A DNA stretch of 62,191 bases, taken from assembly GCA_913058135.1 (NCBI GenBank), contig CAJXPR010000005.1:1-62191 (forward strand), in the 5' to 3' direction. The notes beneath the pieces were generated by a model. That model was not told the origin of the DNA and searched no databases. It saw nothing but the letters and a program-made list of their open reading frames with translations. Below are positions 43,601 to 51,836 of the stretch, piece by piece. A program made the translations under genes and the position numbers. The stretch comes from an uncultured Gammaproteobacteria bacterium. Lineage in GTDB: Bacteria > Pseudomonadota > Gammaproteobacteria > Pseudomonadales > Pseudohongiellaceae. Position 1 is the stretch's first letter, and every line of letters starts with the position of its first letter.

Positions 43601-44862
43601 TGATTGATATCAACACCAAAGATTTCGGTCAGATAAAAATACCGGTTGAATCGCTGACCGAGGATATTTTCTCCCTGGAGCTCGGCTTCCCGACGATAGA
43701 AGCACAGGGCAAGGAAGCGACCTTTGACCCATCATTCTACGAAGAAGGCGGTCTGATCGGGGTCGACTTCGACGAACTCGCTGCGACCGTGTTGAATCTG
43801 GTGAATGCGAAGCTGGATTTCAGCCCCGAGCTGCGGGCACAGCAGCCGGGTCTGGGCAGTTTGCAGGACACTGAATCGTTCGCCGAGACCGTTGCACTGG
43901 TTGGCGAAGCGTTGCTCGGCACGCTGTATGATGCGCTGGATGGACAGTCAGAAAAAACACCTATTTTCCTGCTCGATGCCAGCGATCAGACCAATGATGC
44001 GTTCCTGCACCTGAATGTGGTTCCCGACTCGGTCATGGGCGATACCGTGACTGAGGACACCGGCAAGATTGGCTTTTTCACCGCCTACGGCGAGAGCAAC
44101 GATCTGGTTAAGGTGACCATGGATGTCGATCAGGCAGTCGCCGTCATTATCAACAAGATTGTCGAAGCCATATTGGGTGTGGTCAGTGGCGGTGCTACCG
44201 TCACGCCCCTGCAGACGCTGGATGACATCAATCCACTGGATCTGTCATTTGGTCTTGAGGATATGCTGAAGGTGTTTGAGGTACCCCAACCCACCATCGA
44301 CGAGTTGACCAAGTATTTCAAGCTCAATGTCGGGTTTGAAGCAGCCGATCTGGATGTCTACTCGGCTTACAATTTCTCGCAAGAGTTCACACTGTCAATT
44401 GACGATGTGCAGTTTGTCGCAACCATGGAAGATGACACTCAGTACTTCTTCGCCGCCAATGACGATGCCGGTCTGGTTATCGAAAATGCCAGTCAGCACG
44501 ATGCCAATAAAGACGGGATCGTCGACTATGATATCTCATTGGCACCTGAGGCCATGTTCTCGAATGACACCGAGATTGGCCTGACAGTAGGTTATGTGCT
44601 GGACTTCCTGCGCGCATCCATGAAGGCAGACCTGACGCTACCGCTAGGCGATCTGATCAATATTCCCGGACTCAATGTTCCTTTGAATCTGGCCAATGTC
44701 AATCTGGGACCCCTGTTGCGCATCCAGGGTGACCTTGATCTGGCAAGTGCCGATATCTTCGAGTCACGTTTTGATTTCGATATCGGTACGGCCAACATCG
44801 ATGGCGGCTATGCTGTGACCGACGAGGAGCTGGTCACACTGGTCGGCGTGATGCCAGGCTGA
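40606..44862 (+). CDS. Giant RTX/VCBS-repeat protein with alanine-rich helical domain and unrecognised C-terminal half
   Basis: This encodes 1418 residues; GTG start with GGAG upstream. Residues 38-75 are RTX-like calcium-binding repeats (AGDDTVSGGGGNDWVKGGSGDD), and 85-97 add another. Three VCBS/cadherin-like beta repeats follow at about 170-265, 266-365 and 366-468, linked by TGTNDAP and TGSNDAP. Residues 655-843 are a strongly alanine-rich, amphipathic helical stretch with recurring AA..(V/I)LD and A..A..A spacing. Residues 845-1418 are acidic, beta-rich and unrecognised, with one dockerin-like calcium loop (DANKDGIVDYD, 1299-1309). There is no N-terminal signal peptide, which fits type I secretion, but no ABC exporter lies in the window. 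RTX repeats normally sit near the C-terminus, so their N-terminal place is odd. Surface or secreted location is inference. Confidence 0.85.
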   Translation: MSKNKNSNANGNNSSVSSIQGGESDKLHGSNTDDLLVGTSADETVDGKAGDDTVSGGGGNDWVKGGSGDDRLVYTVGLNDDATDLYDGGSGINILELRMTRDEWMRDDIQADVAGYLAFLASTAPNAKGKNSSSGYEFESLGLTARRMQSLEIRVDGIAQDPRDEAVIANDVTRTTLTEHSIVSGNVLDNDDVPDLVRAVTLVEGPAAGTLTLASDGSYTYDPGMAFDYLAEGESAQVGFIYQVTDADRDSATAVVTITITGTNDAPIANVDTGTTDENAALLVDVLANDTDVDVSDTHTVTAVTITSGLGIAAVVNNQVQWTPSSDYDYLAVDETALVEIDYTIEDNNGAAASSSLTITVTGSNDAPTVEYSLSRTASEEDAVFSIDLLESAADVDNGAILNVSDFSVANGKGGWELNGNELIINPDFYDDLNTGDLETLNFTYKVTDEHGATVDQTFELNIEGFTDAPSLAAVATAGSAVNELKVRIATEPAKDERVVLTFTNLPVGARVLDAARVDVTAGISNFIGVQDFFVVVPPDTDADFDFGMTVTGVNPDGSEIASTYGAIDFVYDDDRYDDQVTFSSQDQGIWASGDAPMVQWHEYVPIIGEKARAWNESTGQWEDTGASPWTSGEFSLLSTRVSAADAIDIALVGPRSVLQAAKDTYNSAVQAAQSVLDGAWSIYLDAAAAANSAFNTASQAAWDIFNDTIGTAAKEAINTAYAIYNAAKATAVDIRNAALDADVFDWFTGAIWDAYYAAESVARDILNVALSAAEGIESGARSVLDAAIETARDIKDAAIDLAKDALQLARDAFNSAKQLAQGVLDGAEQAFEVVETELNKVQGETTLDVNADLYGEVGLQIDFVLDSGSVDTQVQYDVSSSLQHNRTTDTLMITPHLVNQTTGDRVAFETISPNASLKAVLLYDVGAKLNVMLDSNLVIGSNVIWDITPGAGPISLSPQISTGGWGDDLANLSDEDIANAPNPDEIELQSFTEGEFVLIDINTKDFGQIKIPVESLTEDIFSLELGFPTIEAQGKEATFDPSFYEEGGLIGVDFDELAATVLNLVNAKLDFSPELRAQQPGLGSLQDTESFAETVALVGEALLGTLYDALDGQSEKTPIFLLDASDQTNDAFLHLNVVPDSVMGDTVTEDTGKIGFFTAYGESNDLVKVTMDVDQAVAVIINKIVEAILGVVSGGATVTPLQTLDDINPLDLSFGLEDMLKVFEVPQPTIDELTKYFKLNVGFEAADLDVYSAYNFSQEFTLSIDDVQFVATMEDDTQYFFAANDDAGLVIENASQHDANKDGIVDYDISLAPEAMFSNDTEIGLTVGYVLDFLRASMKADLTLPLGDLINIPGLNVPLNLANVNLGPLLRIQGDLDLASADIFESRFDFDIGTANIDGGYAVTDEELVTLVGVMPG

Positions 44863-44894
44863 TACCTGACAATGCCGTGGGTCGACGTCAGCTG

Positions 44895-45638
44895 TTAAAG
44901 GCTTTCCGTCGACTCACTGGCATACTCAAGGCCCAGTTCATGGCGCCTTGAATCCACCCAGCTAATGAACTCCTGATTCACTTCCTTGGAAGTCTTGCCA
45001 GACGTCTTGATGGGCTGACCGATAATCAGTCGGATAGTGCCAGGGTTCTTGCGCGTGGTGCCAGCCGGCCAGTGCGAGCCTGCGTTGTGCAGCACGGGAA
45101 CAATATCCGTTTCAGTCGCAACCGCCAATTGCGCGCCGCCACGGGAGAATTTGCCCAGCTTTCCAGGTGCTGCTCGTGTGCCTTCGGGAAATACCAGTAT
45201 CGAGATACCTTCCTGCAGCCGCGCGCCGCCCTGCAGCAGCAATGATTTGCCAGCTTCACGGGGTTTGCTGCGATCGATGGCGATCGGACGCTGTAAGCGC
45301 AACGCCCATCCCCAAAACGGGATGTCGAGCAGCTCTTTCTTCAGTATGGGGCAGGCGGGAGAAAACAGCTGGTACAGAAAGATCGTTTCCCAGGTGCTCT
45401 GGTGATTACTGAATACCACAACCGGATGGTCAGGGAGGTTCTCACTGCCGTGGATTTCGTAACGTACGTTGCTGGTGATACGCAGCCAGCCTATGACCAG
45501 ACGGCACCAGAGCGCATACAGGTAGTAACGTCGACGGGGAGAGAGCAGCCAGAATGTACAGGCAATGGAAACCGAGATAATGAACGTCAGCCCGGCATAA
45601 CCCAGAAAAAATAATATTGCGCGAATTTTGCTGATCAT
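44895..45638 (-). CDS. plsC: 1-acyl-sn-glycerol-3-phosphate acyltransferase (PlsC family)
   Basis: This 247-residue inner-membrane enzyme makes phosphatidic acid from lysophosphatidic acid. An N-terminal membrane helix (LFFLGYAGLTFIISVSIACTF) precedes the catalytic motif NHQSTWE (H-X4-E; E. coli PlsC has H-X4-D) and the substrate motif FPEGTRA. In Pseudomonas the matching gene after gyrB is called lptA. The start overlaps the gmhB stop by 4 bp (ATGA), so the two are coupled. Confidence 0.88.
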   Translation of the reverse strand: MISKIRAILFFLGYAGLTFIISVSIACTFWLLSPRRRYYLYALWCRLVIGWLRITSNVRYEIHGSENLPDHPVVVFSNHQSTWETIFLYQLFSPACPILKKELLDIPFWGWALRLQRPIAIDRSKPREAGKSLLLQGGARLQEGISILVFPEGTRAAPGKLGKFSRGGAQLAVATETDIVPVLHNAGSHWPAGTTRKNPGTIRLIIGQPIKTSGKTSKEVNQEFISWVDSRRHELGLEYASESTESL

Positions 45639-46183
45639 TGTGAATCCAGTAAAGCGTTGGCGAATGCAGCCAGATTCGGGTACACCGGTGTGTCAGCCAG
45701 TGTTTGCGGCAAACCGGCTTCAGCCGTCGCTGCACCTTTGCCCGTCAACACCAGTATCGGCTGACACCCAGCACTTTCGGCGGCCTGCAGGTCACGCAAA
45801 CTGTCCCCGACAAAAGGCACGTCAGCCACTGACACTGCCAGTTCGCGAGCGATCTGTTGTACCAGACCAGGCAAAGGCTTGCGACACTGGCAATCATCGT
45901 CCGGGCCATGCGGACAATAAAAGAACCCGGCAATCATTCCACCCGCCTCCTCCACCTGTTCATTGATGAACTGGTGGATGCGGGCCAGCGCGTACTCGTC
46001 AAACAGACCGCGGGCGATGCCGGACTGGTTGGTCGCCACCACGATCTGATAACCGGCTTTGCTCATGCTGGCAATAGCCTCAATACTGCCCGGTATCGGG
46101 ATGCATTCCTCGGCGGATTTGATGAACGCATCCGAGTCTTCATTGATGACGCCGTCACGATCGAGGATTATCAGCTTGTTCAT
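45635..46183 (-). CDS. gmhB: D-glycero-beta-D-manno-heptose-1,7-bisphosphate 7-phosphatase
   Basis: The 182-residue HAD phosphatase acts in ADP-heptose synthesis for the LPS inner core. The HAD nucleophile is in IILDRDGVIN; VVATNQSGIARG is motif II, and FYCPHGPDDDCQCRKP holds the zinc-binding His and Cys residues. FVGDSLRDLQAA is the C-terminal acidic motif. The ATG at 46183 is preferred over ATG 46189 and GTG 46198, which add only 2-5 residues; no strong ribosome site decides it. Confidence 0.93.
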   Translation of the reverse strand: MNKLIILDRDGVINEDSDAFIKSAEECIPIPGSIEAIASMSKAGYQIVVATNQSGIARGLFDEYALARIHQFINEQVEEAGGMIAGFFYCPHGPDDDCQCRKPLPGLVQQIARELAVSVADVPFVGDSLRDLQAAESAGCQPILVLTGKGAATAEAGLPQTLADTPVYPNLAAFANALLDSQ

Positions 46184-46237
46184 CAGCATTCTACGCACAA
46201 CAATAATATCGGATGAAGCTTCGACCTGGACATTCGT

Positions 46238-48331
46238 TTACGCTGTATGAAGGCAGGAAATATCAGCCACATGCAGGAACAGCGTACGTAGCTCGCGCAG
46301 CAGCGCCAAGCGGTTCTGTCGCACGGCCTGGTCATCAGCCATCACCAGCACGTCGTCAAAGAAGGTATCAACAACCGCACGCATGCCCGCCAGGGCCTCA
46401 AGACCCTTGGCATAATCCCGCTGCCGGAACATCGGTGTGACCGTTTGCGACAGGCGGTCCAGCTGCTCGGCCAGCGCAATCTCCGCACCCTCGGTGAGCA
46501 GGGATTTATTAACAGTATCGGCGATTTCGCTCTCCTGCTTTTGCAGAATATTGGACACACGCTTGTTGGCAGCCGCCAGCGCGCCGCTTTCCGGCAGTTT
46601 GCTGAACTGCTGAACGGCTGCTACGCGCAAGGCGAAATCCAGAGGCTTGACGGGTTTGAGTTCCATTACTGCCTGGAAGACTTCGGCCGACACACCCTCG
46701 CCGGTATACCAGGCGCGGAAGCGCTCCAGCATGAACTCGAATACCTGCGAAGATGTGTCACCTGGCACGGACAAACCCTGTTCGGTATAAGCTGCCAGTG
46801 CCTCATTGATGGCGTTCTGCAAATCCAGATCCAGCGACTTTTCCACCAGGATGCGCAACACACCCAATGCTGCCCGGCGCAGCGCAAATGGATCCTTGGA
46901 CCCCGTCGGCGGCTGACCAATGGCAAACAGGCCACAAATGGTATCGAGTTTTTCCGCCACGGCCAGCACCGCGCCGGTGGCGCTGGCGGGCACAGCGTCG
47001 CCGGCAAAGCGCGGCTGATACTGCTCGGTAATGGCCTGGGCAACTTCACGGGATTCATTGTCGTGCAGGGCGTAATAATGGCCCATGATGCCCTGCAGTT
47101 CCGGGAACTCGGCCACCATATGGCTGACCAGGTCACATTTGCCCAGCAGCGCTGCACGCTCACAGTGTACCGGATCTATGGACAATGACTTTGCAATACT
47201 GGCGGCCAGTGCGGCAACGCGTCGCGACTTCTGCTCCACCGTGCCCAGTTGCTGCTGGAACACAATAGTACCCAGTTGCTCCAGACGTGAGGCCAGCGTC
47301 TGTTTGCGGTCGCTTTCAAAAAAGAATGCTGCATCGGCCAGGCGCGGACGAATGACGCGCTCATTACCGGCGATGACCTGGGCAGGATCCCTGCTCTCCA
47401 GGTTGGCAACGGCGACAAAATTGGGCAGCATCCCGCCGTCTTTGCCGAGTACGTAAAAAGTCTTCTGGTGATTCTTCATCGACGAGATCAGTGCTTCGGG
47501 CGGCACCGAGAGAAAGTGTTCGTCAAAGCGTCCGGTCAGCGCGACCGGCCATTCCACCATGCTGGTGACTTCTTCCAGCAGGTCTTCGTCAATCTGAACA
47601 TCACCGTTCAGCGCAGCGCCTTGCGCCTGCACCTGTGCGCGCACCCTGTTCTTGCGTGCTTCATAATCGGCAATCACAAAACCCGGGTTTTGCAGTTTGC
47701 CTTCATATTCCGCCGGCGATGCCAGGATGATGTCGGTGCCGCAGTGGAAACGGTGGCCATGGGTGATCCGACCACTCTTGATGCCAAACAGCTCGGTGTC
47801 GATGACGTCTTCACCAAACAGCATCACCAGCCAGTAGACCGGTCGTACAAATTCATCGCGTGTGCTGCCCCAGCGCATCTTGCGCGGGATCGGCAGCTTT
47901 GCCAGCGAGGCGGCGACGATATCAGGAAGCAATGCAGCGGTTTCCTCGCCGGCCTTGTCCGCCCTGAACACGAGTTTTTCGACACCGTCTTTTTCCACGG
48001 TTTCCAGCGCACCAATATCAACACCACAGGAGCGCGCGAAGCCTGACGCGGCAGGCGTAGGGTTGCCGTCCTTGTCGTAGGCTGCCTTGACGGCCGGCCC
48101 GAAGCGTTCGATTTTGGTATCAGCCTGTTTTACCGCCAAACCTTCAACACGGGCGGCCAGTCGACGCGGGCTGGTGAACGGCTTGATGGCGCTGTAGCTG
48201 AGGCCGGCCGCGTCCAGGCCCGCCTGAAGGCCGGCAATAAACGCCTCCGACAATCCACGCAGGGCCTTGGGCGGAAGTTCCGCACAACCAATTTCAACTA
48301 AAAAATCTTTGTCTGTCTGTGTTTGAGTCAT
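46238..48331 (-). CDS. glyS: Glycyl-tRNA synthetase beta subunit
   Basis: The 697-residue beta chain of the alpha2beta2 bacterial glycyl-tRNA synthetase binds the tRNA. It begins FLVEIGCAELPPKALRGL and includes IPRKMRWGSTRDEFVRPVYWLVMLFG and the HD-domain stretch LLGKCDLVSHMVAEFPELQGIMG. The C-terminal anticodon-binding region is present. The ATG at 48331 is used in place of an upstream TTG. It lies 44 bp after glyQ. Confidence 0.97.
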   Translation of the reverse strand: MTQTQTDKDFLVEIGCAELPPKALRGLSEAFIAGLQAGLDAAGLSYSAIKPFTSPRRLAARVEGLAVKQADTKIERFGPAVKAAYDKDGNPTPAASGFARSCGVDIGALETVEKDGVEKLVFRADKAGEETAALLPDIVAASLAKLPIPRKMRWGSTRDEFVRPVYWLVMLFGEDVIDTELFGIKSGRITHGHRFHCGTDIILASPAEYEGKLQNPGFVIADYEARKNRVRAQVQAQGAALNGDVQIDEDLLEEVTSMVEWPVALTGRFDEHFLSVPPEALISSMKNHQKTFYVLGKDGGMLPNFVAVANLESRDPAQVIAGNERVIRPRLADAAFFFESDRKQTLASRLEQLGTIVFQQQLGTVEQKSRRVAALAASIAKSLSIDPVHCERAALLGKCDLVSHMVAEFPELQGIMGHYYALHDNESREVAQAITEQYQPRFAGDAVPASATGAVLAVAEKLDTICGLFAIGQPPTGSKDPFALRRAALGVLRILVEKSLDLDLQNAINEALAAYTEQGLSVPGDTSSQVFEFMLERFRAWYTGEGVSAEVFQAVMELKPVKPLDFALRVAAVQQFSKLPESGALAAANKRVSNILQKQESEIADTVNKSLLTEGAEIALAEQLDRLSQTVTPMFRQRDYAKGLEALAGMRAVVDTFFDDVLVMADDQAVRQNRLALLRELRTLFLHVADISCLHTA

Positions 48332-48375
48332 GGTGTCCGTTGGCAACGCTGTCCGTGAAATAAGTGAAGGGTGAT

Positions 48376-49317
48376 TCAGCCTTTCAGGGCTGCTTCGCGC
48401 AAGGCGGCAGGTGCCAGCGGAAAGCCAAGTTTACGACGGCTCTCGAAATACGCTTCGGCCACCTGGCGTGACAGGGTGCGCACCCGCAGGATAAAACGCT
48501 GACGTTCGGTCACCGAGATGGCCTGACGCGCATCCAGCAGGTTGAAATAATGCGACGCCTTTAATACCTGCTCATAGGCTGGCAGTGCCAGGCCTTTTTC
48601 GATCAGGGTTGAACACTGCGATTCGCATTCATCAAAACTGGCAAACAGTGCATCGACATTGGCATGTTCAAAATTGTAGGCGGACATTTCCACTTCGTTC
48701 TGGTGGAACACATCGCCGTAAGTCACCACGCCATCAGGGCCGTCAGTCCAGACCAGGTCGTACAGGCTGTCGACGCCCTGCAGGTACATGGCAATGCGCT
48801 CCAGGCCGTAAGTGATTTCACCGCTGACCGGGAAACATTCGATGCCGCCGACCTGCTGGAAGTAGGTAAACTGAGTCACTTCCATGCCATTGAGCCAGAC
48901 TTCCCAGCCCAGGCCCCAGGCGCCCAGTGTCGGTGATTCCCAGTTGTCTTCGACAAAGCGGATATCATGTATGGTCGGGTCAATACCCAGGTGCTTCAGG
49001 GATTCGATATACAGATCCTGAATGTCTGGAGGTGACGGTTTAAGAATGACCTGAAACTGGTAATAGTGCTGCAGGCGGTTGGGGTTTTCGCCGTAACGGC
49101 CATCGGTGGGACGGCGGCTGGGTTGCACATAAGCGGTGCGCCAGCTTTCCGGTCCGATGGAACGCAGGAACGTGGCCGGGTGAAAGGTGCCAGCGCCCAC
49201 TTCCAGGTCCAGTGGCTGTAACACCACACACCCCTGTCTGGCCCAGAATTCCTGGAGCGCCAGGATCAGACCCTGAAAGGTTTTTACATCGGCAATAGCC
49301 GGACTCTGCGCGGACAA
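48376..49317 (-). CDS. glyQ: Glycyl-tRNA synthetase alpha subunit
   Basis: This 313-residue catalytic chain has [58 protein letters not shown] and [21 protein letters not shown]. No ATG or GTG occurs in frame near the conserved N-terminus. A TTG at 49317 with GGGGT 6 bases ahead gives a protein start ([14 protein letters not shown]) that aligns with Pseudomonas GlyQ. A second TTG at 49353 would add 12 residues. It is divergent from the LpxL-family gene. Confidence 0.93.
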   Translation of the reverse strand: MSAQSPAIADVKTFQGLILALQEFWARQGCVVLQPLDLEVGAGTFHPATFLRSIGPESWRTAYVQPSRRPTDGRYGENPNRLQHYYQFQVILKPSPPDIQDLYIESLKHLGIDPTIHDIRFVEDNWESPTLGAWGLGWEVWLNGMEVTQFTYFQQVGGIECFPVSGEITYGLERIAMYLQGVDSLYDLVWTDGPDGVVTYGDVFHQNEVEMSAYNFEHANVDALFASFDECESQCSTLIEKGLALPAYEQVLKASHYFNLLDARQAISVTERQRFILRVRTLSRQVAEAYFESRRKLGFPLAPAALREAALKG

Positions 49318-49428
49318 GACACACCCCAAATTCGATCGGTTGAAAACCCGCAATTATGCGGGATTAGGCAGTTAATATCTACTGCGCTAAAATGACGCCT
49401 CTCAGTCAAACCCCCACTCTGCGAGGCA

Positions 49429-50322
49429 TTGCTCATCAATACCGTTAAAACAATCGTGGTGAAAAGCCTGTTACGGCTGCTGTCATGGATCCCGTTGCCG
49501 CTGCTGCACAAACTTGCCGAACTCATCGGCGCGCTGGTCTATGCGCTGCCCACCGAAACCCGGCGAGTGACACTGATCAATCTGCAGCGCGCGATGCCCG
49601 GACTCAGTGACGATGAACGTCACCGTCTGGCAAGGCGCAGTGTCCAGGAAACCATAAAAGCCGGGTTCGAACTGGGCCATATGTGGTATGGCAGTGTTGA
49701 CCATGTCATGGGTCTGATCAAGGGGATACAGGGGAAGCAGCACATCGATGCAGCACTGGCGAGCGGGCGCAGCATTATTTACTGCTCACCGCACCTGGGT
49801 AACTGGGAGCTGATGGGTTTGTATGTGTCAACGCTGGCGCCGCTGACGACCCTGTACAAACCGCCCAAGCTGACGGGTCTGAGTGAGCTGATCGCCGGCG
49901 CCCGGGCGCGCGCCGGTGCGGAACTGGTGGCCACCGATCGCGCCGGTGTGGTGAAGCTCACCCGCGCCCTGCAACAAGGCGCGTCCACCGGCATTCTGCC
50001 TGATCAGCAGCCGCGGGAAGGCGGCGTATTCGCGCCCTTCTTTGGCCACCAGGCCTACACCATGACACTGGTGTCCAAGCTGGCCGCGCGCACCAATGCG
50101 GTGGTGCTGTTTACGTTCGCCAAACGCTTGCCCGGGGGTTCAGGTTTTGAGTTGATCTGCATGCCTGCCGATGCTGATATTGCCAATAACGACACGACGC
50201 TGGCGGCGGCGGCACTTAACCGCTCGGTAGAAGCCTGTGTGATGCTGGCGCCCGAGCAGTATCAATGGGAGTACAAGCGGTTTCGCAAACGCCCACCGGA
50301 AGAGCCCGAACGCTTCTATTAA
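49429..50322 (+). CDS. LpxL/HtrB-family lipid A lauroyl (or related) acyltransferase
   Basis: The 297-residue enzyme adds a secondary acyl chain to lipid A at the inner membrane. The catalytic motif is SPHLGNWELMG (H-X4-E), followed by YKPPKLTGLSELI and ILPDQQPREGGVFAPFFGHQA. The N-terminal membrane anchor is LLRLLSWIPLPLLHKLAELIGALVY. The first possible start is a TTG at 49429; GTG codons at 49456 and 49459 are alternatives, so the exact start is uncertain. The gene is at the place of PA0011 in Pseudomonas. Chain specificity cannot be told from sequence. Confidence 0.85.
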   Translation: MLINTVKTIVVKSLLRLLSWIPLPLLHKLAELIGALVYALPTETRRVTLINLQRAMPGLSDDERHRLARRSVQETIKAGFELGHMWYGSVDHVMGLIKGIQGKQHIDAALASGRSIIYCSPHLGNWELMGLYVSTLAPLTTLYKPPKLTGLSELIAGARARAGAELVATDRAGVVKLTRALQQGASTGILPDQQPREGGVFAPFFGHQAYTMTLVSKLAARTNAVVLFTFAKRLPGGSGFELICMPADADIANNDTTLAAAALNRSVEACVMLAPEQYQWEYKRFRKRPPEEPERFY

Positions 50323-50362
50323 AAGTGGGTCTTATCTGTCCATGGCCGGCCTGAGTAGCCGC

Positions 50363-51814
50363 TCAGCGGCGCCAGAACATGGGCATGAACAACACCAGCA
50401 AGGTGAAAATCTCCAGTCGTCCCAGCAGCATCGCCAGGCACAACACCCACTTGGCGGTATCACCAATATCCGCATAGTTGCTGGCCACACCTTCCAGGCC
50501 CGGACCCAGATTGTTCAGGCTGGCGCCGACAGCACTGAAGGCTGTGACCACGTCCAGATCCAATGCCAGCAGGATGATCAACAGCACCAGATACACCAGT
50601 ACATAGACGGCGAAAAAACCCCAGACCGACTCGATTACCCGGTCCGGCACCATGGTACGTCCCAGTTTGACGGTAATGACGGCGTTGGGATGAATCAGCC
50701 GTTTGATCTCCCGGAAACCCTGCTTGAAGATCAGCAGAATCCGGATCACCTTCATGCCACCGCCCGTTGACCCGGCACAGGCCCCAATAATGGAGGCGTA
50801 GATCAGCAGATAGGGCAAGGCCAGCGGCCAGGCGTTGAAATCGGCGGTGGTAAAACCAGTCGTGGTGGCGACCGATACGGTCTGGAACAGGCCGTGCACG
50901 AAGGCATTCTGTGCATTGTAGGTTTCGGTCAGGTACAGCACCAGAACCGTAAATACCGCGACCGAAAGCAATATGACGGCGTAGAATTTGGTCTCCGGGT
51001 CGCGCAGATACTGGATGACACTGCGGCGCTGCCAGGCCGTGAAATGCAGAGCAAAGTTGATGCCCGCAACAAACATAAAAAACACAGCAATGAGATTGAT
51101 GGTGTGGCTGTTGAAGTACCCCATGCTGGCATCGTGGGTGGAGAAACCGCCAATGGCGATGGTGGAAAAACTGTGGCAGATGGCGTCGAACAGGGTCATG
51201 CCGGCGGCCCAGTACGCCAGTGCGCAAACCGCCGTGAGACCCATATAGATATACCAGAGCGCCTTGGCCGTTTCTGCCAGGCGCGGCACCAGGTTATCGT
51301 TTTTCACCGGTCCCGGGCTTTCCGCCCGGTACAGTTGCATACCACCAATGCCCAGCATGGGCAGCACCGCGACGGCCAGTGCAACAATACCCATGCCGCC
51401 CAGCCACTGAAGCTGCTGTCGGTAAAACAGAATGGATTTGGGCAGGAAGTCCAGACCGGTGATCACGGTGGCCCCGGTGGTGGTCAGGCCGGAGAAGGAT
51501 TCAAACACCGCGTCCGTGACCGAAAGCGGTATATTGGTAGAAAACAGGAACGGAAGTGCGCCGAACGTGCTGAGAACGGTCCAGAACAGGGTGACCACCA
51601 GGAAGCCGTCCCGGGTGCGCATTTCCTCTTTCGAGCGCCAGGTAAAAACCCACAGGGCAAAACCCACCCCAAAGGTAATCATCAGCGAGGTCAGAAACGA
51701 TGAGGCCTCGCCATCACCATAGATGAATGACACCAGGATGGACGGCAGATTGGCGAGCATGCTGAACAGCATCAGCAGGACACCGACAATTTTCGCAACA
51801 ACCGCTATATGCAT
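50363..51814 (-). CDS. trkH: Trk potassium uptake protein TrkH
   Basis: This 483-residue channel-like membrane protein has four M1-P-M2 repeats with selectivity-filter segments SGLTTTGATV, STIAIGGFSTHD, SVATTTGFTTADF and AVGASLNNLGPG. The ATG at 51814 is chosen, since the 16 codons before it are hydrophilic. It lies 22 bp after trkA, so channel and regulator are probably made from one transcript; in Pseudomonas aeruginosa trkH is elsewhere. Confidence 0.95.
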   Translation of the reverse strand: MHIAVVAKIVGVLLMLFSMLANLPSILVSFIYGDGEASSFLTSLMITFGVGFALWVFTWRSKEEMRTRDGFLVVTLFWTVLSTFGALPFLFSTNIPLSVTDAVFESFSGLTTTGATVITGLDFLPKSILFYRQQLQWLGGMGIVALAVAVLPMLGIGGMQLYRAESPGPVKNDNLVPRLAETAKALWYIYMGLTAVCALAYWAAGMTLFDAICHSFSTIAIGGFSTHDASMGYFNSHTINLIAVFFMFVAGINFALHFTAWQRRSVIQYLRDPETKFYAVILLSVAVFTVLVLYLTETYNAQNAFVHGLFQTVSVATTTGFTTADFNAWPLALPYLLIYASIIGACAGSTGGGMKVIRILLIFKQGFREIKRLIHPNAVITVKLGRTMVPDRVIESVWGFFAVYVLVYLVLLIILLALDLDVVTAFSAVGASLNNLGPGLEGVASNYADIGDTAKWVLCLAMLLGRLEIFTLLVLFMPMFWRR

Positions 51815-51836
51815 GAATACCAGACGCCTTTGCGTG

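Noticed and set aside
46445-47188. A 247-residue plus-strand open frame over glyS
   Set aside because: Antisense to glyS; no start context or homology.
50894-51703. A 269-residue plus-strand open frame over trkH
   Set aside because: Antisense to trkH, very rich in His/Gln/Arg, as expected for the complement of membrane-protein codons.
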